From Thermoactinospora rubra (GTDB taxonomy: Bacteria; Actinomycetota; Actinomycetes; Streptosporangiales; Streptosporangiaceae), in the NCBI RefSeq assembly GCF_002093975.1, contig NZ_KZ084331.1, positions 132,143 through 196,142 of the forward strand: 64,000 bases of DNA. Reading direction: 5' to 3'. Shown here in pieces: positions 11,532-19,666 of the stretch. The notes under the pieces are model-generated. The model did no database searches. It was not told the DNA's origin and was given only the letters and a program-made list of their open reading frames with translations. How positions within the stretch are numbered: the stretch's first letter is position 1; every line of letters begins with the position of its first letter. Both the position numbers and the translations under genes were made by a program.

Positions 11532-11575
11532 AAATCCGGCAAGGGCATACAAACAGTGCACCCCCTGTCGGATTT
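11532..11575. repeat. Inverted repeat
   Basis: AAATCCGGCA (11532-11541) and TGTCGGATTT (11566-11575) are inverted copies with one mismatch, separated by 24 nt. The purpose is unknown; a regulator site or the end of a small element is possible. Confidence 0.6.
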
Positions 11576-11735
11576 CGAGTACGAAAGAAGGGGAACCGCA
11601 CGGCAGCGGGCGCCGCGCTCCACGTTACAGCGACGCCCGCACCGACGATGTGCTACCCGTGGGGTGCCCCGGCCGACACAGCCGCCGACTGATCGGCCGG
11701 AAGTCCCAGCCGCCTACCGGCGACCGCCGCCGTCT

Positions 11736-11892
11736 CCTTGAGCCCGTAAGGCTCCTCTCCGTGACTCCTCCGCTCCCGAAGGGAGCGGCTTCTCGCTTCC
11801 CTCTGCTGAGGTAGGCGACGGACAAGCCCTGCCCGATTCGAACAAGAAAACTATAACAGGGAAGCGATTCCCCTGCCGGGCGAACCCGGCAG
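11736..11892. repeat. Cluster of three short hairpins
   Basis: GAGCC-CGTAA-GGCTC (about 11740-11754), CGCTCCC-GAA-GGGAGCG (11771-11787) and CTGCCGGG-CGAA-CCCGGCAG (11873-11892) are three perfect stem-loops within 157 bp. They could belong to a structured RNA on the minus strand. No gene is visible around them. Confidence 0.55.
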
Positions 11893-12036
11893 TCCCCTCA
11901 CTAGGTCTTATGGGGTGCTGGACAGTTCGCGCCGGTACGGCCGGCCCATGGGGGTGGGCCGGTAGCCGTCCGATCGCAGCGCGTAACGTTAGCGCAAGAC
12001 AACTACAAAGAGTAGCCATACAAACGCAAGACGTGT

Positions 12037-12056
12037 CATGAGATAGTGATCTCATG
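12037..12056 (+). promoter_or_regulatory. Palindrome covering the start codon of the MidA-like gene
   Basis: CATGAGAT (12037-12044) and ATCTCATG (12049-12056) form a perfect 8-bp inverted repeat with a 4-nt loop. The second arm contains the ATG start at 12054. It could be an operator or an mRNA hairpin that hides the start codon. Confidence 0.6.
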
Positions 12057-13043
12057 TGGCTCGGCTGGCGCGCGGCCATGGAACGCGCCCTCTACGGCGA
12101 AGAAGGCTTCTACCTGCGCGAACGTCCTTCGAGCCACTTCCGCACCTCCGTCAGCGCCTCGCCGGTGTTCGCCGAGGCCGTCCTCGCCCTGCTGCGCCGC
12201 GTCGACGAGGAGCTGGGCCGGCCGGCGAGCCTCGACCTGGTCGACGTGGGCGCCGGGGAGGGCACGCTGCTGCGGCGGGTACTGGAGGAGGCGGACCCGG
12301 GCCTGCGGGCGCGCCTGCGCGTCACCGCCGTGGAGCTGTCGAAGCCGCCCCCCGGCCTGCCCGAGGAGATCGCCTGGCGCCAGGCCGTCCCCGATGGCGT
12401 CACCGGGCTGGTCGTCGCCAACGAATGGCTCGACAACGTCCCCCTCGACGTGGCCGAGCTCGCCCCCGACGGGCCGCGCCTGGTGCTGGTCGATCCCGCG
12501 ACGGGTGACGAGAAGCTGGGCGACCCGGTGAGCGGCGCCGACCTCGAGTGGCTGGAGCGCTGGTGGCCGCTGTCGCGCGTGGGCGCGCGGGCGGAGATCG
12601 GCCGGACGCGGGACGAGGCCTGGGCCGGTGTGGTGGGCCGTCTGACGAGGGGTACGGCTGTGGCCGTCGATTATGCACATGCTGTGGATAACCGCCCGCC
12701 GTGCGGCACGCTCACCGGCTACCGCGACGGCCAGGTCGTAGCGGCCATACCCGACGGGACCTGCGATATCACCGCGCATGTGGCACTCGACGCATGTGCC
12801 GCGGCGGGCGAGAGCGCGGGTGCGATATCCACAGAGTTGTCCACACAGCGCGACGTCCTGCGGTCCTTGGGGATCACCGGGACCCGGCCGCCGGTGGAGG
12901 CGGCGCTGGACGATCCGCGCGGCTACCTGAGGGCGCTGGCCCGCGCGAGCGAGGAGGCCGAGCTCGTCGATCCGGCGGGGCTGGGCGGCTTCGGCTGGCT
13001 GACGCAGAAGGTGGCGCGTGCCGTACGTGGTTCTCCCAGCTAG
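12054..13043 (+). CDS. SAM-dependent methyltransferase, MidA/NDUFAF7 (DUF185) family
   Basis: A 329-residue protein. It has the family N-terminal signature MERALYGEEGFY followed by HFRTSVSASPVFAEA, a glycine-rich SAM-binding motif (LVDVGAGEGTLLRRV, about residues 62-76), and the NEWLDNVPLDV motif that is characteristic of this family. The mitochondrial homologue NDUFAF7 methylates an arginine in the complex I subunit equivalent to NuoD. An orphan NuoD gene lies about 5.5 kb downstream, so NuoD may be the substrate here; this is inference. The assigned ATG lies inside a palindrome and has only a weak ribosome binding site; an internal Met nine codons later is an alternative. Confidence 0.85.
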   Translation: MWLGWRAAMERALYGEEGFYLRERPSSHFRTSVSASPVFAEAVLALLRRVDEELGRPASLDLVDVGAGEGTLLRRVLEEADPGLRARLRVTAVELSKPPPGLPEEIAWRQAVPDGVTGLVVANEWLDNVPLDVAELAPDGPRLVLVDPATGDEKLGDPVSGADLEWLERWWPLSRVGARAEIGRTRDEAWAGVVGRLTRGTAVAVDYAHAVDNRPPCGTLTGYRDGQVVAAIPDGTCDITAHVALDACAAAGESAGAISTELSTQRDVLRSLGITGTRPPVEAALDDPRGYLRALARASEEAELVDPAGLGGFGWLTQKVARAVRGSPS

Positions 13044-13075
13044 CAGCCGGTCCCGGGGCGTTTCACGATGGCACC

Positions 13076-14443
13076 ATGTCGTACGCAGCAGAGCCCAGCG
13101 GCCTCGCCAGGCCGGGCGAGCCGGCCTACGCGGGCCTGTGCTCGGCCTGGAACGCCTCGATAGTCCACCAGCCCGCCTGCGCGCTGGCGGCGCGTTCCGC
13201 CGAGCACGTCGCCGAGGCGGTCGCGTTCGCGGCCGACCGCGGGCTGCGCGTCCGGGTGCAGGCCACCGGGCATGGCGCCCTGCGCGCCGCGTCCGAGGAG
13301 GAACTGCTCATCGACACCTCCGGCCTGGCCGGCGTGGCCGTCGAAGGCGACACCGCCCTGATCGGTCCCGGCGCGAAGTGGCGGCACGTCATCGACGCCG
13401 CGCACCCGCAGGGGCTGACGGGCCTGGTCGGCACGGCCAGCGACGTGGGCGTGGTCGGCTTCAGCCTGGGCGGCGGGCTGAGCTGGTTCAGCCGGCGTTA
13501 CGGCCTGGCCTGCGACGCCATCGTGGAGGCGCAGGTCGTCACCGCCGACGGCCGCCTGCGCTGGATCGACGAGCACCGCGAACCCGAGCTGTTCGAGGCG
13601 CTGCGCGGCGGCGGCCCCAACTTCGCCGTGGTCACCGCGTTGCGTACCAGGCTGTTCCCGATTCCCGAGATCTACGGCGGGACGCTGTTCTGGCCGGTGG
13701 CGGCCATGCGGGAGGTGCTGGAGGGCTACCGCGACTGGGCGCGCGACGTGCCGCGCGAGGTCGGCTCGGCGGTGGGCGCCCTGCACGTGCCCGACGCCCC
13801 GTTCGTGCCCGAGCACATCCGCGGCCACTCGTTCGCGCGGATCTGCGTGTGCCACTCGGGGCCGGACTTCGGCGAGGTGGACAGGCTGCTCGCCCCGCTC
13901 AGGGCCGTTCCCGGGCTGCTGGCCGACACGGTCAGGCCCATGCCGGTCACCCAGATCGACGACGTGGCCCAGGACCCGGTGGACCCCGTGCCCTTCATGC
14001 TCCGCGCGGAGATGCTGACCGAGATCGACGACCGGCTGATCGGCCACCTGGTGGACGTCGCTCCCCGGGACGCCGCGCCGTACCTGCTGATCTTCATCAG
14101 GCACCTCGCGGGCATGCCGCGCCCGTCCGGCCCGCGCGGCGGCCTGGCGTGGTGGCAGGGCGACTTCGTCATCGAGGCGGTCAGCCTGCTGCCCAGCGTG
14201 AGCATGGCGGCGCCGATCAAGGCGTTCGGCGACCGGCTGTCCAACGCCGCGTCGGCGGTGGCGACCGGCTACGCGCCGCTGAACTTCATCGGCAATCCCG
14301 AGGAGGTCGGGCTGGCCTTCACCCCCGAGTGCGCCCGGAGTCTGGTGGAGCTGAAGAAGCGCTACGACCCGACGGACATGTTCGGCGGCGACCGCCTGCT
14401 TCAGACCTCGACCTCCAGGGAGCGCAGGCCCCTGATGATGTAG
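13076..14443 (+). CDS. FAD-binding oxidoreductase, berberine-bridge-enzyme type
   Basis: A 455-residue PCMH-type flavoprotein oxidising an unknown substrate. It has the FAD region with a likely covalent-attachment His in VQATGHGAL (about residue 64), the GPGAKWRHV and FSLGGGLSWFSRRYG motifs, and the C-terminal BBE-like end YDPTDMF. The position of the second covalent residue (Cys in bicovalent members) is occupied by the TASDVG stretch, so flavin is probably attached once only. It starts 32 bp after the MidA-like gene. Its last 43 bp overlap the 3' end of the oppositely oriented P450 gene, and the tail after YDPTDMF is encoded in that overlap. Confidence 0.85.
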   Translation: MSYAAEPSGLARPGEPAYAGLCSAWNASIVHQPACALAARSAEHVAEAVAFAADRGLRVRVQATGHGALRAASEEELLIDTSGLAGVAVEGDTALIGPGAKWRHVIDAAHPQGLTGLVGTASDVGVVGFSLGGGLSWFSRRYGLACDAIVEAQVVTADGRLRWIDEHREPELFEALRGGGPNFAVVTALRTRLFPIPEIYGGTLFWPVAAMREVLEGYRDWARDVPREVGSAVGALHVPDAPFVPEHIRGHSFARICVCHSGPDFGEVDRLLAPLRAVPGLLADTVRPMPVTQIDDVAQDPVDPVPFMLRAEMLTEIDDRLIGHLVDVAPRDAAPYLLIFIRHLAGMPRPSGPRGGLAWWQGDFVIEAVSLLPSVSMAAPIKAFGDRLSNAASAVATGYAPLNFIGNPEEVGLAFTPECARSLVELKKRYDPTDMFGGDRLLQTSTSRERRPLMM

Positions 14444-15588
14444 CCGGGCTTCCACTGCGGCTCGCGCACCAGCTCCAGCTTCGGCGCCTCGCGCAGCAGC
14501 GTGCCGAAGGACTCCGCCAGCTCGATCCTGGCCAGCGGCGCGCCCAGGCAGAAGTGGATGCCCGCGCCGAAGGAGATGTGCGGGTTGTCCTTCCTGCCCA
14601 CGTCGAGGCGGTCGGGGTCGTCGAACACCTCGGGGTCGCGGTTGGCCGACCCGAACAGCAGCGCCACCTCCACGCCCCTGGGGATGCGCACTCCGCCGAC
14701 CTCGATGTCCTCCAGCACCCACCGCTCGAACATCTGCAGCGGCGTGTCCCACCGCATCAGCTCCTCGATCGCGGTGGGCAGCAGGCCCGGGTCCTCGCGC
14801 AGCCGTTCCAGCTCGCCGGGGTTGCGCAGCAGCGCCCACCAGCCGTTGCCGGTCACGTTGACCGTGGCCTCGTGTCCGGCGTTGAGCAGCAGCACGCAGG
14901 TGCCGATCAGCTCGTCCTCGGTCAGCTCCTCGACCTGGGTGAGCGCGCTGATCAGGTCCTCGCCGGGGTCGCTCCGCCGTTCGCGCGACAGCGTCCTGAG
15001 ATAGCCGGCGAACTCCTGCGCCGCCCGCACCGCCGTGTGCTGCGCCTCCAGCGTGGGGTTGAGCTCGTACATCCCGCAGATGTCGGCCGACCACGGGCGC
15101 AGCAGGTGGCGGTCGGCCTCCGGCACGCCCAGCATCTCGGCGATGACCGTCACCGGCAGCGGCTCGGCCACGTCGGCGATCAGGTCGCCGCCGCCCTTGG
15201 CCACGAAATCGGCCACCAGCCGCTCGGCGATCGCCCTCACCCGGGGCCGCAGCGACTCCACCATCCTGGGCGTGAACGCCTTGGACACCAGCCGCCGCAG
15301 CCGCGTGTGCACGGGCGGCTCGACGTCGAGCATGCCCGCCCGGATCACGCGCCAGAACGGCTCCTGGAACTCCGGCTCCGGCTCGCGCCCGAACTCCTCG
15401 TGCGTGGCCACGTGAAGGTAGGACCGGCCCAGGCGGCGGTCCCTGAGCAGGGCGTTGACGTCCTCGTAGCGGGCGATGAGCCACTGGCCGGTCGGCTCGA
15501 AGAAGCTGACCGGCCGCTCCCGCCTCAGCTCGGCGTAGACGCCGTACGGATGGGCGACGAAATTCGGATCCCAGGGGTCAAAGCGCAC
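14401..15588 (-). CDS. Cytochrome P450
   Basis: A 395-residue soluble bacterial P450. The heme-binding Cys lies in FGAGIHFCLGAPLARIE, the K-helix ExxR is EELMR, and the I-helix reads LLNAGHEATVN, where the usual oxygen-activating Thr (AGHETT) is Ala followed by Thr. The GTG start at 15588 is 9 bp after the terC stop on the same strand, so it may be co-transcribed with terC. No ferredoxin gene is adjacent. The convergent FAD oxidoreductase could act on the same compound, but nothing in sequence proves this. Confidence 0.93.
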   Translation of the reverse strand: MRFDPWDPNFVAHPYGVYAELRRERPVSFFEPTGQWLIARYEDVNALLRDRRLGRSYLHVATHEEFGREPEPEFQEPFWRVIRAGMLDVEPPVHTRLRRLVSKAFTPRMVESLRPRVRAIAERLVADFVAKGGGDLIADVAEPLPVTVIAEMLGVPEADRHLLRPWSADICGMYELNPTLEAQHTAVRAAQEFAGYLRTLSRERRSDPGEDLISALTQVEELTEDELIGTCVLLLNAGHEATVNVTGNGWWALLRNPGELERLREDPGLLPTAIEELMRWDTPLQMFERWVLEDIEVGGVRIPRGVEVALLFGSANRDPEVFDDPDRLDVGRKDNPHISFGAGIHFCLGAPLARIELAESFGTLLREAPKLELVREPQWKPGYIIRGLRSLEVEV

Positions 15589-15597
15589 GATCGCATC

Positions 15598-16329
15598 TTA
15601 TTCCGCCTGCTGGCGGGCGGCCTGCCTGGCCCGCACCCGGATGTTGAGCAGCTCCACGACGAGGGAGAACGCCATCGCGAAGTAGATGTAGCCCTTGGAG
15701 ATGTGCTGGCCCAGCCCGTCGGCGATGAGCACCACGCCGATCAGCACGAGGAACGCCAGCGCCAGCATCTTGATGCTCGGGTGCCGCTCCACGAACCGGC
15801 TGATCGGCCCGGACGCGACGAGCATCACGATGACGGCGACGACCACGGCCGCGACCATCACGCCGATCTCCTCGACCATCCCGACGGCGGTGATCACGGA
15901 GTCGAGCGAGAAGACGATGTCCAGCAGCATGATCTGGACGATCACGGAGGCGAACGAGGCCGCCCTGGCCCGGGGGCCGTTCTCGTCGGCCTTCAGCTCC
16001 ATGCTGTGCCCGATCTCGATCACGCTCTTGCCCAGCAGGAACAGCCCGCCCAGCAGCAGGATGAGGTCACGTCCCGAGATCTCCTGGCCGAAGACCGAGA
16101 ACAGCGGCTCGGTCAGCCGTACCACCCACGCCAGGCCCAGCAGCAACGCCAGGCGGCTGATCAGCGCGGCCGCCAGGCCCAGCACCCGGGCCCGGTCGCG
16201 CTGGTGCTCGGGCAGCTTCCCGGCCAGGATCGAGATGAAGATGATGTTGTCGATGCCGAGGACGATCTCCAACGCCACCAGGGTGAAGAACCCGATCCAG
16301 ATCTCCGGGTCGGCTACCCAGTCCCACAT
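15598..16329 (-). CDS. TerC family integral membrane protein
   Basis: A 243-residue membrane protein with about seven helices. Conserved acidic metal-site motifs of the TerC family are present: LEIVLGIDNIIFIS near the N-terminus and QIMLLDIVFSLDSVITAVG in the middle. Family members are linked to metal (Mn) export or loading of exported metalloproteins, and to tellurite resistance in some operons. The ATG at 16329 is preceded by an excellent AGGAGGTAGACC site. It is divergent from the SAM-IV-controlled gene. No Mn riboswitch is recognisable upstream. Confidence 0.92.
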   Translation of the reverse strand: MWDWVADPEIWIGFFTLVALEIVLGIDNIIFISILAGKLPEHQRDRARVLGLAAALISRLALLLGLAWVVRLTEPLFSVFGQEISGRDLILLLGGLFLLGKSVIEIGHSMELKADENGPRARAASFASVIVQIMLLDIVFSLDSVITAVGMVEEIGVMVAAVVVAVIVMLVASGPISRFVERHPSIKMLALAFLVLIGVVLIADGLGQHISKGYIYFAMAFSLVVELLNIRVRARQAARQQAE

Positions 16330-16387
16330 GGTCTACCTCCTTGCTCATCAGGCACACAACGATCCTCGGTGGCGAGAAGTTCGCGAT

Positions 16388-16418
16388 TTGCGTCCGACGG
16401 GTGCCGGTGGGTTATAGT
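16388..16418 (+). promoter_or_regulatory. Promoter of the SAM-IV leader
   Basis: TTGCGT (16388-16393) and TATAGT (16413-16418) are separated by 19 bp. The -10 box is placed so that transcription would begin near 16425, just before the first base of the riboswitch at 16428. The -35 match and spacing are imperfect. Confidence 0.55.
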
Positions 16419-16427
16419 CGCTCGCAA

Positions 16428-16545
16428 GGTCATGAGTGCCAGCGCACAGCCCCGGCTTGCTGGCCGGCAACCCTCGCGTCCGCGGCGGGGTGCCCCGGGT
16501 GAGGACCTGGTCCGTCACGAGGTGTGGCGGGCAAGCGCGGGCTCC
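16428..16545 (+). promoter_or_regulatory. SAM-IV riboswitch
   Basis: The sequence has the actinobacterial SAM-IV signature in order: GGTCATGAGTGCCAGCG, GCCCCGGCTTGCTGGCCGG, CAACCCTCG, GGCGGGGTGCCCCGGGTGA, GGACC closing the first stem, and the downstream GGGCAAGCGCGGGCTCC element. I recognise these as the conserved blocks of the S-adenosylmethionine-binding SAM-IV family. It precedes a class V aminotransferase gene whose ribosome binding site (CCTCCGGAGG, 16573-16582) is self-complementary, so control is probably at translation start. Confidence 0.9.
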
Positions 16546-16588
16546 GGACGCACTCCTGGGGTCCGATGACGACCTCCGGAGGTGTGCC

Positions 16589-17905
16589 GTGTCCACGTTG
16601 ACGATCTTCAACTCCACTCCCGCCCCCGCTCCCGCCGCCGCGCCGGCCGTCGCGCCCGGCGAGCGCCCGCTGCCCGCGGTGCTGGGGGCCGACCTGGAAG
16701 TGCCGGTGCGCGGCGGCAGGCTGGTGCCCTACGCCAACCTCGACTACGCCGCCAGCGCCCCCTGTCTGGAGCCGGTCAGCGCGGCCGTCGCCGCCGCCCT
16801 GCCGGCCTACTCCAGCGTGCACCGCGGCGCCGGGTACGCCTCCCAGCTCACCACCGCCCGCTACGAGCAGGCACGCCACACCGTCCGCGCCTTCGTCGGC
16901 GCCCGCCCCGGCGACGCGGTGATCTTCACCCGCAACACCACCGACGCCACCAACCTGCTGGCCCGCTGCCTGCCCGACGGCACCACCGTGGTCGTCTTCG
17001 ACAGCGAGCACCACGCCTCGCTGCTCCCCTGGCCCCACGCGGTACGGCTGGCGCCGCCCGCCTTCCCCGGCGAGGCCGTCCGCGCCGCCGACGAGACGCT
17101 CGCCGAGATCGAGGGCCCCAAGCTCCTCGTCGTCACCGCCGCCTCCAACGTCACCGGCGAGCTGTGGCCCATCGCCGCCCTGGCGCACATCGCCCACCGG
17201 CACGGCGCGCGCATCCTCGTCGACGCCGCCCAGCTCGTCCCCCACCGCAGGCTCAACCTCACCGCGCTCGACCTCGACTACGTCGCCTTCTCCGGGCACA
17301 AGCTCTACGCCCCCTTCGGCGCGGGCGTCCTCGTCGGCCGCCGCGACTGGCTGTCGGCCGGCGAGCCGTACCTCAAGGGCGGCGGCGCGGTCCGCTCGGT
17401 CGGCTCCAGCGAGAACGGCGAGAGCGTCGAGTGGCACGAGGACGCCGAGGCCCGCCACGAGGCCGGCACCCCCAACGTGCTGGGCGCCGTCGCCGTCGCC
17501 GCCGCCTGCGACGCCCTGTCGGCCACCGGCTGGACCCCTCTCGTGCGGGCCGAGGAGCGGCTGCTGGCGCGGCTGCGCGCCGGGCTGGCGACCATCCCCG
17601 GCGTCCGCGAGCTGTCGCTGTGGGGGCCCGACCATCCCCGCGTGGGCATCGTGTCCTTCGTCGTGGACGGCTACACCGCGCGGGAGGTCGCCGAGGCGCT
17701 GTCGGCCGAGTACGGCATCGGCGTGCGCGACGGCAAGTTCTGCGCCCACCCGTTCGTCCGGCACCTGCTCGGCGCCTCCGACGGCGGCTGCGAGGACGGT
17801 ACGGCCTCCGCCGTACGGGCCTCCATCGGGCTGGGCACCACCGAGGAACACGTCGATCGCCTCCTCGCCGCGCTGCGTGACCTGACCTCCCGCCGGTCCT
17901 GCTAG
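16589..17905 (+). CDS. Class V aminotransferase (cysteine desulfurase-like PLP enzyme)
   Basis: A 438-residue fold-type I PLP enzyme. Visible motifs are ANLDYAASAP, HRGAGYASQLTT, FTRNTTDATNLLA, DSEHHASLLPW, the Asp-bearing ILVDAAQLVPHR, and the PLP lysine in FSGHKLYAPFGAGVL (about residue 235). A Cys at KFCAHPF near residue 390 could be the catalytic thiol. The GTG start at 16589 follows CCGGAGGTGTGCC. Control by a SAM-IV riboswitch predicts that it is turned off when SAM is plentiful and places it in sulfur, cysteine or methionine metabolism. The exact substrate is unknown; no Fe-S scaffold genes are beside it. Its TAG stop overlaps the DoxX stop. Confidence 0.88.
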   Translation: MSTLTIFNSTPAPAPAAAPAVAPGERPLPAVLGADLEVPVRGGRLVPYANLDYAASAPCLEPVSAAVAAALPAYSSVHRGAGYASQLTTARYEQARHTVRAFVGARPGDAVIFTRNTTDATNLLARCLPDGTTVVVFDSEHHASLLPWPHAVRLAPPAFPGEAVRAADETLAEIEGPKLLVVTAASNVTGELWPIAALAHIAHRHGARILVDAAQLVPHRRLNLTALDLDYVAFSGHKLYAPFGAGVLVGRRDWLSAGEPYLKGGGAVRSVGSSENGESVEWHEDAEARHEAGTPNVLGAVAVAAACDALSATGWTPLVRAEERLLARLRAGLATIPGVRELSLWGPDHPRVGIVSFVVDGYTAREVAEALSAEYGIGVRDGKFCAHPFVRHLLGASDGGCEDGTASAVRASIGLGTTEEHVDRLLAALRDLTSRRSC

Positions 17906-18399
17906 TCCCGCTTGTCGCGCCCGTTCTCCTCCTCCAGCAGCCGGTCGATCTCGGCGCTCTCCTCGTCGGCGGGGCGGCGGTGCCTGCCGCCGCTCCGCCG
18001 CAGGGCCACGAAGGCCCCGTCGGCGCCGAGGCGCCCGCCGCCCGTGGCCACCAGCAGCAGGCAGCCCGCGCCCAGCGCGCCGGCCAGCTCCCACCCGTTG
18101 TCCTGGACGAAGATCCCGTGCCCGGCGTGGACGAACACGATCGCGCCGATCGCCACCACGACCAGCACGAACGCGGCCAGCCGTACCAGAAGGCCCACGA
18201 CCAGCAGGGAGCCGCCGACCAGTTCGGCGACCATCGTGAACATGGCTGCCGACCGCGGCCAGGGCACGCCGGCCTGGATGAACATCGCCTCCGTCGGGCC
18301 CAGCCCGCCGCGCCACCGCTGCCAGCCGTGCGCGGCGAAGACCACCCCGATGGTCACCCGGGCCACGAGGAGCGCGAGATCCCGTGGAAGCTTCCTCAT
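17902..18399 (-). CDS. DoxX family membrane protein
   Basis: A 165-residue protein with four predicted membrane helices in the first 125 residues ([69 protein letters not shown]) and a charged cytoplasmic tail. The AAHGWQ and FVHAGHG motifs are typical of DoxX/SURF4-like proteins. The ATG at 18399 has a GGAGGAGTGGGCC ribosome binding site. Its function is not known with certainty; relatives work in redox or thiosulfate metabolism. It converges on the SAM-regulated gene with stop codons sharing CTAG. Confidence 0.88.
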   Translation of the reverse strand: MRKLPRDLALLVARVTIGVVFAAHGWQRWRGGLGPTEAMFIQAGVPWPRSAAMFTMVAELVGGSLLVVGLLVRLAAFVLVVVAIGAIVFVHAGHGIFVQDNGWELAGALGAGCLLLVATGGGRLGADGAFVALRRSGGRHRRPADEESAEIDRLLEEENGRDKRD

Positions 18400-18475
18400 G
18401 GCCCACTCCTCCCCACGTCATCAGGCGGGATGCGGTCCTTGTCGTTCCTTGACCCGAGGGCCCGGCTGGATCACC

Positions 18476-18490
18476 GCCACCTCGGGTGGC
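18476..18490 (+). promoter_or_regulatory. Hairpin over the ribosome binding site of the NuoD-like gene
   Basis: GCCACC-TCG-GGTGGC is a perfect 6-bp stem with a 3-nt loop, ending 3 bp before an ATG at 18494. The right arm contains the GGTGG that would bind the ribosome. It may reduce translation or act as an operator. Confidence 0.4.
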
Positions 18491-18502
18491 AGCATGGGCC
18501 GT

Positions 18503-19666
18503 ATGACAGAACGGGTGGTCGGCATCGGAGCGGGTGCCGACGCGGTCGGCTCCGGCAAGGAGCTGGCCACCGAGGACATGATCCTCAACATCGGCCCCCA
18601 GCACCCCTCCACGCACGGCGTGCTCAGGCTCAGGCTCACCCTCGACGGCGAGCGCATCGCCACCGCCGAGCCGATCGTCGGCTACATGCACCGCGGCGCG
18701 GAGAAGCTGTTCGAGGTGCGCGACTACCGGCAGATCATCATGCTGGCCAACCGCCACGACTGGCTGTCGGGCTTCGCCAACGAGCTCGGCGTCGTCCTGG
18801 CCGCCGAGCGCATGCTGGGCATGGAGGTGCCCGTGCGGGCGGTGTGGGCGCGCACGCTGCTGGCCGAGCTCAACCGCGTCCTCAACCACCTGATGTTCCT
18901 CGGCTCCTACCCGCTGGAGCTCGGCGCGATCACCCCGATCTTCTACGCCTTCAACGAGCGCGAGCGGATCCAGGCCGTCATGGAGGAGATCTCCGGCGGC
19001 CGCATGCACTACATGTTCAACCGCGTCGGCGGGCTGAAGGAGGACCTGCCCGCCGGCTGGCTCGGCCGCGTCTCGGCCGCCGTGGCCGAGGTACGGCGGC
19101 GCGTCCCCGACATCGAGAACCTCATCCTCGGCAACGAGATCTTCCTGGCCCGCACGCGGGGCGTCGGCGTGCTGACCCGCGAGCAGATCATGCAGTACGG
19201 CGTGAGCGGCCCCGTCGCCCGCGCCTCCGGCGTCGACTTCGACCTGCGCCGCGACCAGCCGTACCTGGCCTACCACGAGCTGCCCGTCAAGGTCGTCACC
19301 AGGACCGCCGGCGACTGCCACGCCCGCTTCGAGGTGCTCTTCGAGCAGCTGAAGGTCTCGCTCGACCTCGCCGAGCGGTGCGTGGAACGGCTGCGCGAGC
19401 TGCCCCCCGGCCCCATCAACCAGCGCCTGCCCAAGGTGCTGAAGGTGCCGGAGGGCCACACCTACGCCTGGACCGAGAACCCGCTGGGCATCAACGGCTA
19501 CTACCTGGTCTCCAAGGGAGACAAGACGCCGTGGCGGCTGAAGCTGCGCTCGGCCTCCTACAACAACATCCAAGTGCTGCGGGAGCTGCTGCCCGGCCAC
19601 CTCGTCGCCGACATGATCGCCATCCTGGGGTCGATGTTCTTCGTCGTGGGTGACATCGACAAGTGA
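18503..19666 (+). CDS. Orphan NADH-quinone oxidoreductase subunit D (NuoD-like)
   Basis: A 387-residue protein of the complex I 49-kDa/[NiFe]-hydrogenase large-subunit family. It keeps the [14 protein letters not shown] quinone-site signature, [12 protein letters not shown], the [10 protein letters not shown] motif and a C-terminal FFVVGDIDK. No other nuo gene is present, as is known for second NuoD copies in actinomycetes. Two in-frame ATGs exist, at 18494 (closer to GGTGG) and 18503; I chose 18503 because family members usually begin just before the VVG segment. It is translationally coupled to the following acyltransferase. The MidA-like methyltransferase upstream may modify it. Confidence 0.9.
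   Translation: MTERVVGIGAGADAVGSGKELATEDMILNIGPQHPSTHGVLRLRLTLDGERIATAEPIVGYMHRGAEKLFEVRDYRQIIMLANRHDWLSGFANELGVVLAAERMLGMEVPVRAVWARTLLAELNRVLNHLMFLGSYPLELGAITPIFYAFNERERIQAVMEEISGGRMHYMFNRVGGLKEDLPAGWLGRVSAAVAEVRRRVPDIENLILGNEIFLARTRGVGVLTREQIMQYGVSGPVARASGVDFDLRRDQPYLAYHELPVKVVTRTAGDCHARFEVLFEQLKVSLDLAERCVERLRELPPGPINQRLPKVLKVPEGHTYAWTENPLGINGYYLVSKGDKTPWRLKLRSASYNNIQVLRELLPGHLVADMIAILGSMFFVVGDIDK

Larger units (their letters stand above)
11166..12053. other. Gene-free region rich in repeats and hairpins
   Basis: About 890 bp with no convincing gene; short open frames here are Arg/Pro/Ser-rich and read through palindromes. It holds two 25-bp direct repeats around 11195-11249, two 44-bp palindromic repeats (11301 and 11401), an inverted repeat at 11532-11575, three small hairpins between 11736 and 11892, and a palindrome over the next start codon. 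It lies between the pantothenate cluster and the MidA-like gene and is less GC-rich at its right end. Confidence 0.7.

Noticed and set aside
11825-11860. tRNA T-arm (TTCGAA) on the minus strand
   Set aside because: The flanking bases do not form a 5-bp stem and no cloverleaf can be drawn.
11307-12079. Several short open frames of 60-206 codons in the gap
   Set aside because: They read through the palindromic repeats, show Arg/Pro/Ser bias and have no ribosome sites or homologous domains.
16330-16427. Mn (yybP-ykoY) riboswitch before terC
   Set aside because: No matching conserved elements on the minus strand; only a strong ribosome site is visible.
13018-16569. Open frame of about 1183 codons on the plus strand
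   Set aside because: Overlaps real genes on both strands and its translation is low-complexity Arg/Ala/His; typical of high-GC shadow frames.
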